Below are positions 63,493-64,000 of a stretch of 64,000 bases of DNA, piece by piece. Below the pieces are notes generated by a model. The model was not told the origin of the DNA and searched no databases. It saw only the letters and a list, made by a program, of their open reading frames with translations. This DNA comes from Candidatus Uabimicrobium amorphum (GTDB taxonomy: Bacteria; Planctomycetota; Uabimicrobiia; Uabimicrobiales; Uabimicrobiaceae), in contig NZ_AP019860.1 in the NCBI RefSeq assembly GCF_009002475.1, forward strand, positions 1,984,001 to 2,048,000. The letters are read 5' to 3'. The first letter of the stretch is position 1. The number at the start of each line of letters is the position of its first letter. A program made the position numbers and the translations under genes.

Positions 63493-64000
63493 ATGTTTAA
63501 AAGATGTTTTTTGAGTGTATTTATCATTGCCGCAATGCTAATTGCGGACCAAGACCAAGTCCAAATCGAACTACAAATCACCTATAATAGTCCCGCAGAA
63601 TACGGAACTCCTAACTGTAAAGTCTCGTTGAAAAACCAAACACAAACTGTTCAAGTAAAAGATGGGGACATGGTCAACGCAGGTAAATATATTATTTCAT
63701 TAGAATCCAAAGGATACCAAAATCACAGTGACGAAATCTCCATCACAAAAGACAACCACAAGTTTGTATTTGCTTATCAATTTATTGCCGTAAAACGCAA
63801 AATTTCTAATAAAATCATCTCTTCGGTAACTGGAAAAGTCATCACTCCTGACACAATTACCGTCAATGATAAACCTTTAACGAAAGATCTAGAATTACTA
63901 CCCGGCCAGTACGACTTCGCTATTACCAAAAAAGGCTACATGCCCATGCGCAAAATCATCACCATACTTGCCTCTGACAAAGAATTTGTTCTCGAACAAA
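63493..64000 (+). CDS. Secreted PEGA-like repeat protein, 5' part only
   Basis: A frame from ATG at 63493 runs off the right edge (169 residues visible). It has a signal peptide (MFKRCFLSVFIIAAMLIA). The mature part has short beta repeats with a Gly-Lys-Tyr turn (VNAGKYIISLESKGYQNHSD and LLPGQYDFAITKKGYMPMRK), resembling PEGA-type surface modules found near kinases and in planctomycete envelope proteins. AGAGG precedes the ATG. Total length and C-terminal domain are unknown. Confidence 0.75.
   Translation, partial: MFKRCFLSVFIIAAMLIADQDQVQIELQITYNSPAEYGTPNCKVSLKNQTQTVQVKDGDMVNAGKYIISLESKGYQNHSDEISITKDNHKFVFAYQFIAVKRKISNKIISSVTGKVITPDTITVNDKPLTKDLELLPGQYDFAITKKGYMPMRKIITILASDKEFVLEQ

Overview
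The window is AT-rich, densely coded bacterial DNA. Several features point to the Planctomycetota/PVC side of the bacteria, possibly a Uabimicrobium-like lineage: a large membrane protein of a type I know from planctomycetes (34354-36165), DUF1573 and multihaem cytochrome genes with ResB/CcsA (System II) maturation genes, FloA/NfeD genes, many Ser/Thr kinase-like and STAS/anti-sigma proteins, and chlamydial Pmp-like GGA[I/L/V]/FxxN repeats. This placement is inference from gene content; there is no rRNA or other decisive marker.

Layout. 1-1350: 5' part of sufB (minus strand) diverging from an IscR/Rrf2-type regulator, with an IscR type-1-like operator between them. 1748-5871: DEAD-box helicase, then a TetR regulator diverging from a three-gene phospholipid operon resembling E. 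coli ynbA-ynbB plus a plsC-type acyltransferase. 5878-12487 (minus): two proteins of unknown function, a secreted esterase, a DUF1573 protein, a tetrahaem cytochrome lipoprotein with a phosphoesterase-like front half, and an MCE/MlaD protein. 12598-16225: archaeal-type pheS-pheT preceded by a 145-bp tandem duplication that carries the putative promoter. 16443-20918: nfeD, short nfeD, floA, a small membrane protein and a second floA. 20931-23871: ybaB, dnaX, SRP RNA, tRNA-Ser and tadA in the order conserved in many bacteria. 24188-27689: putative outer-membrane barrel and a pentahaem lipoprotein. 28343-31765: resB and ccsA. 31831-33863: two STAS proteins, the upstream one fused to a zinc ribbon and an RsbW-like segment.

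34062-43652 holds a 56-residue protein, the 603-residue planctomycete-type membrane protein, a membrane protein with a KKDES tail, and a 1565-residue protein joining an active kinase domain, a kinase-like domain without catalytic residues and about 30 Pmp-like repeats. 43921-54110 is mostly amino-acid metabolism (kbl, gcvP, thrC, gshB, pepA) with an RsbW/STAS pair and an APP1-like phosphatase. 54422-64000 contains a chimeric MshEN membrane protein and then a compact operon: pseudokinase, active kinase, Old Yellow Enzyme-type flavoprotein, saccharopine-dehydrogenase-like protein, membrane protein, and a secreted protein cut by the window end.

How it fits together. Cytochromes at 10084-11268 and 25887-27689 are plausible clients of the ResB/CcsA haem ligase. 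Thr synthase, Kbl, GcvP and GshB share threonine/glycine as metabolites. Signalling is the dominant theme of the right half: one active kinase fused to a pseudokinase-like segment and a beta-helix, a second active kinase next to a separate pseudokinase, and partner-switching proteins. One C-terminal domain (IVPHxxGCIV) recurs in a STAS protein and in the MshEN protein.
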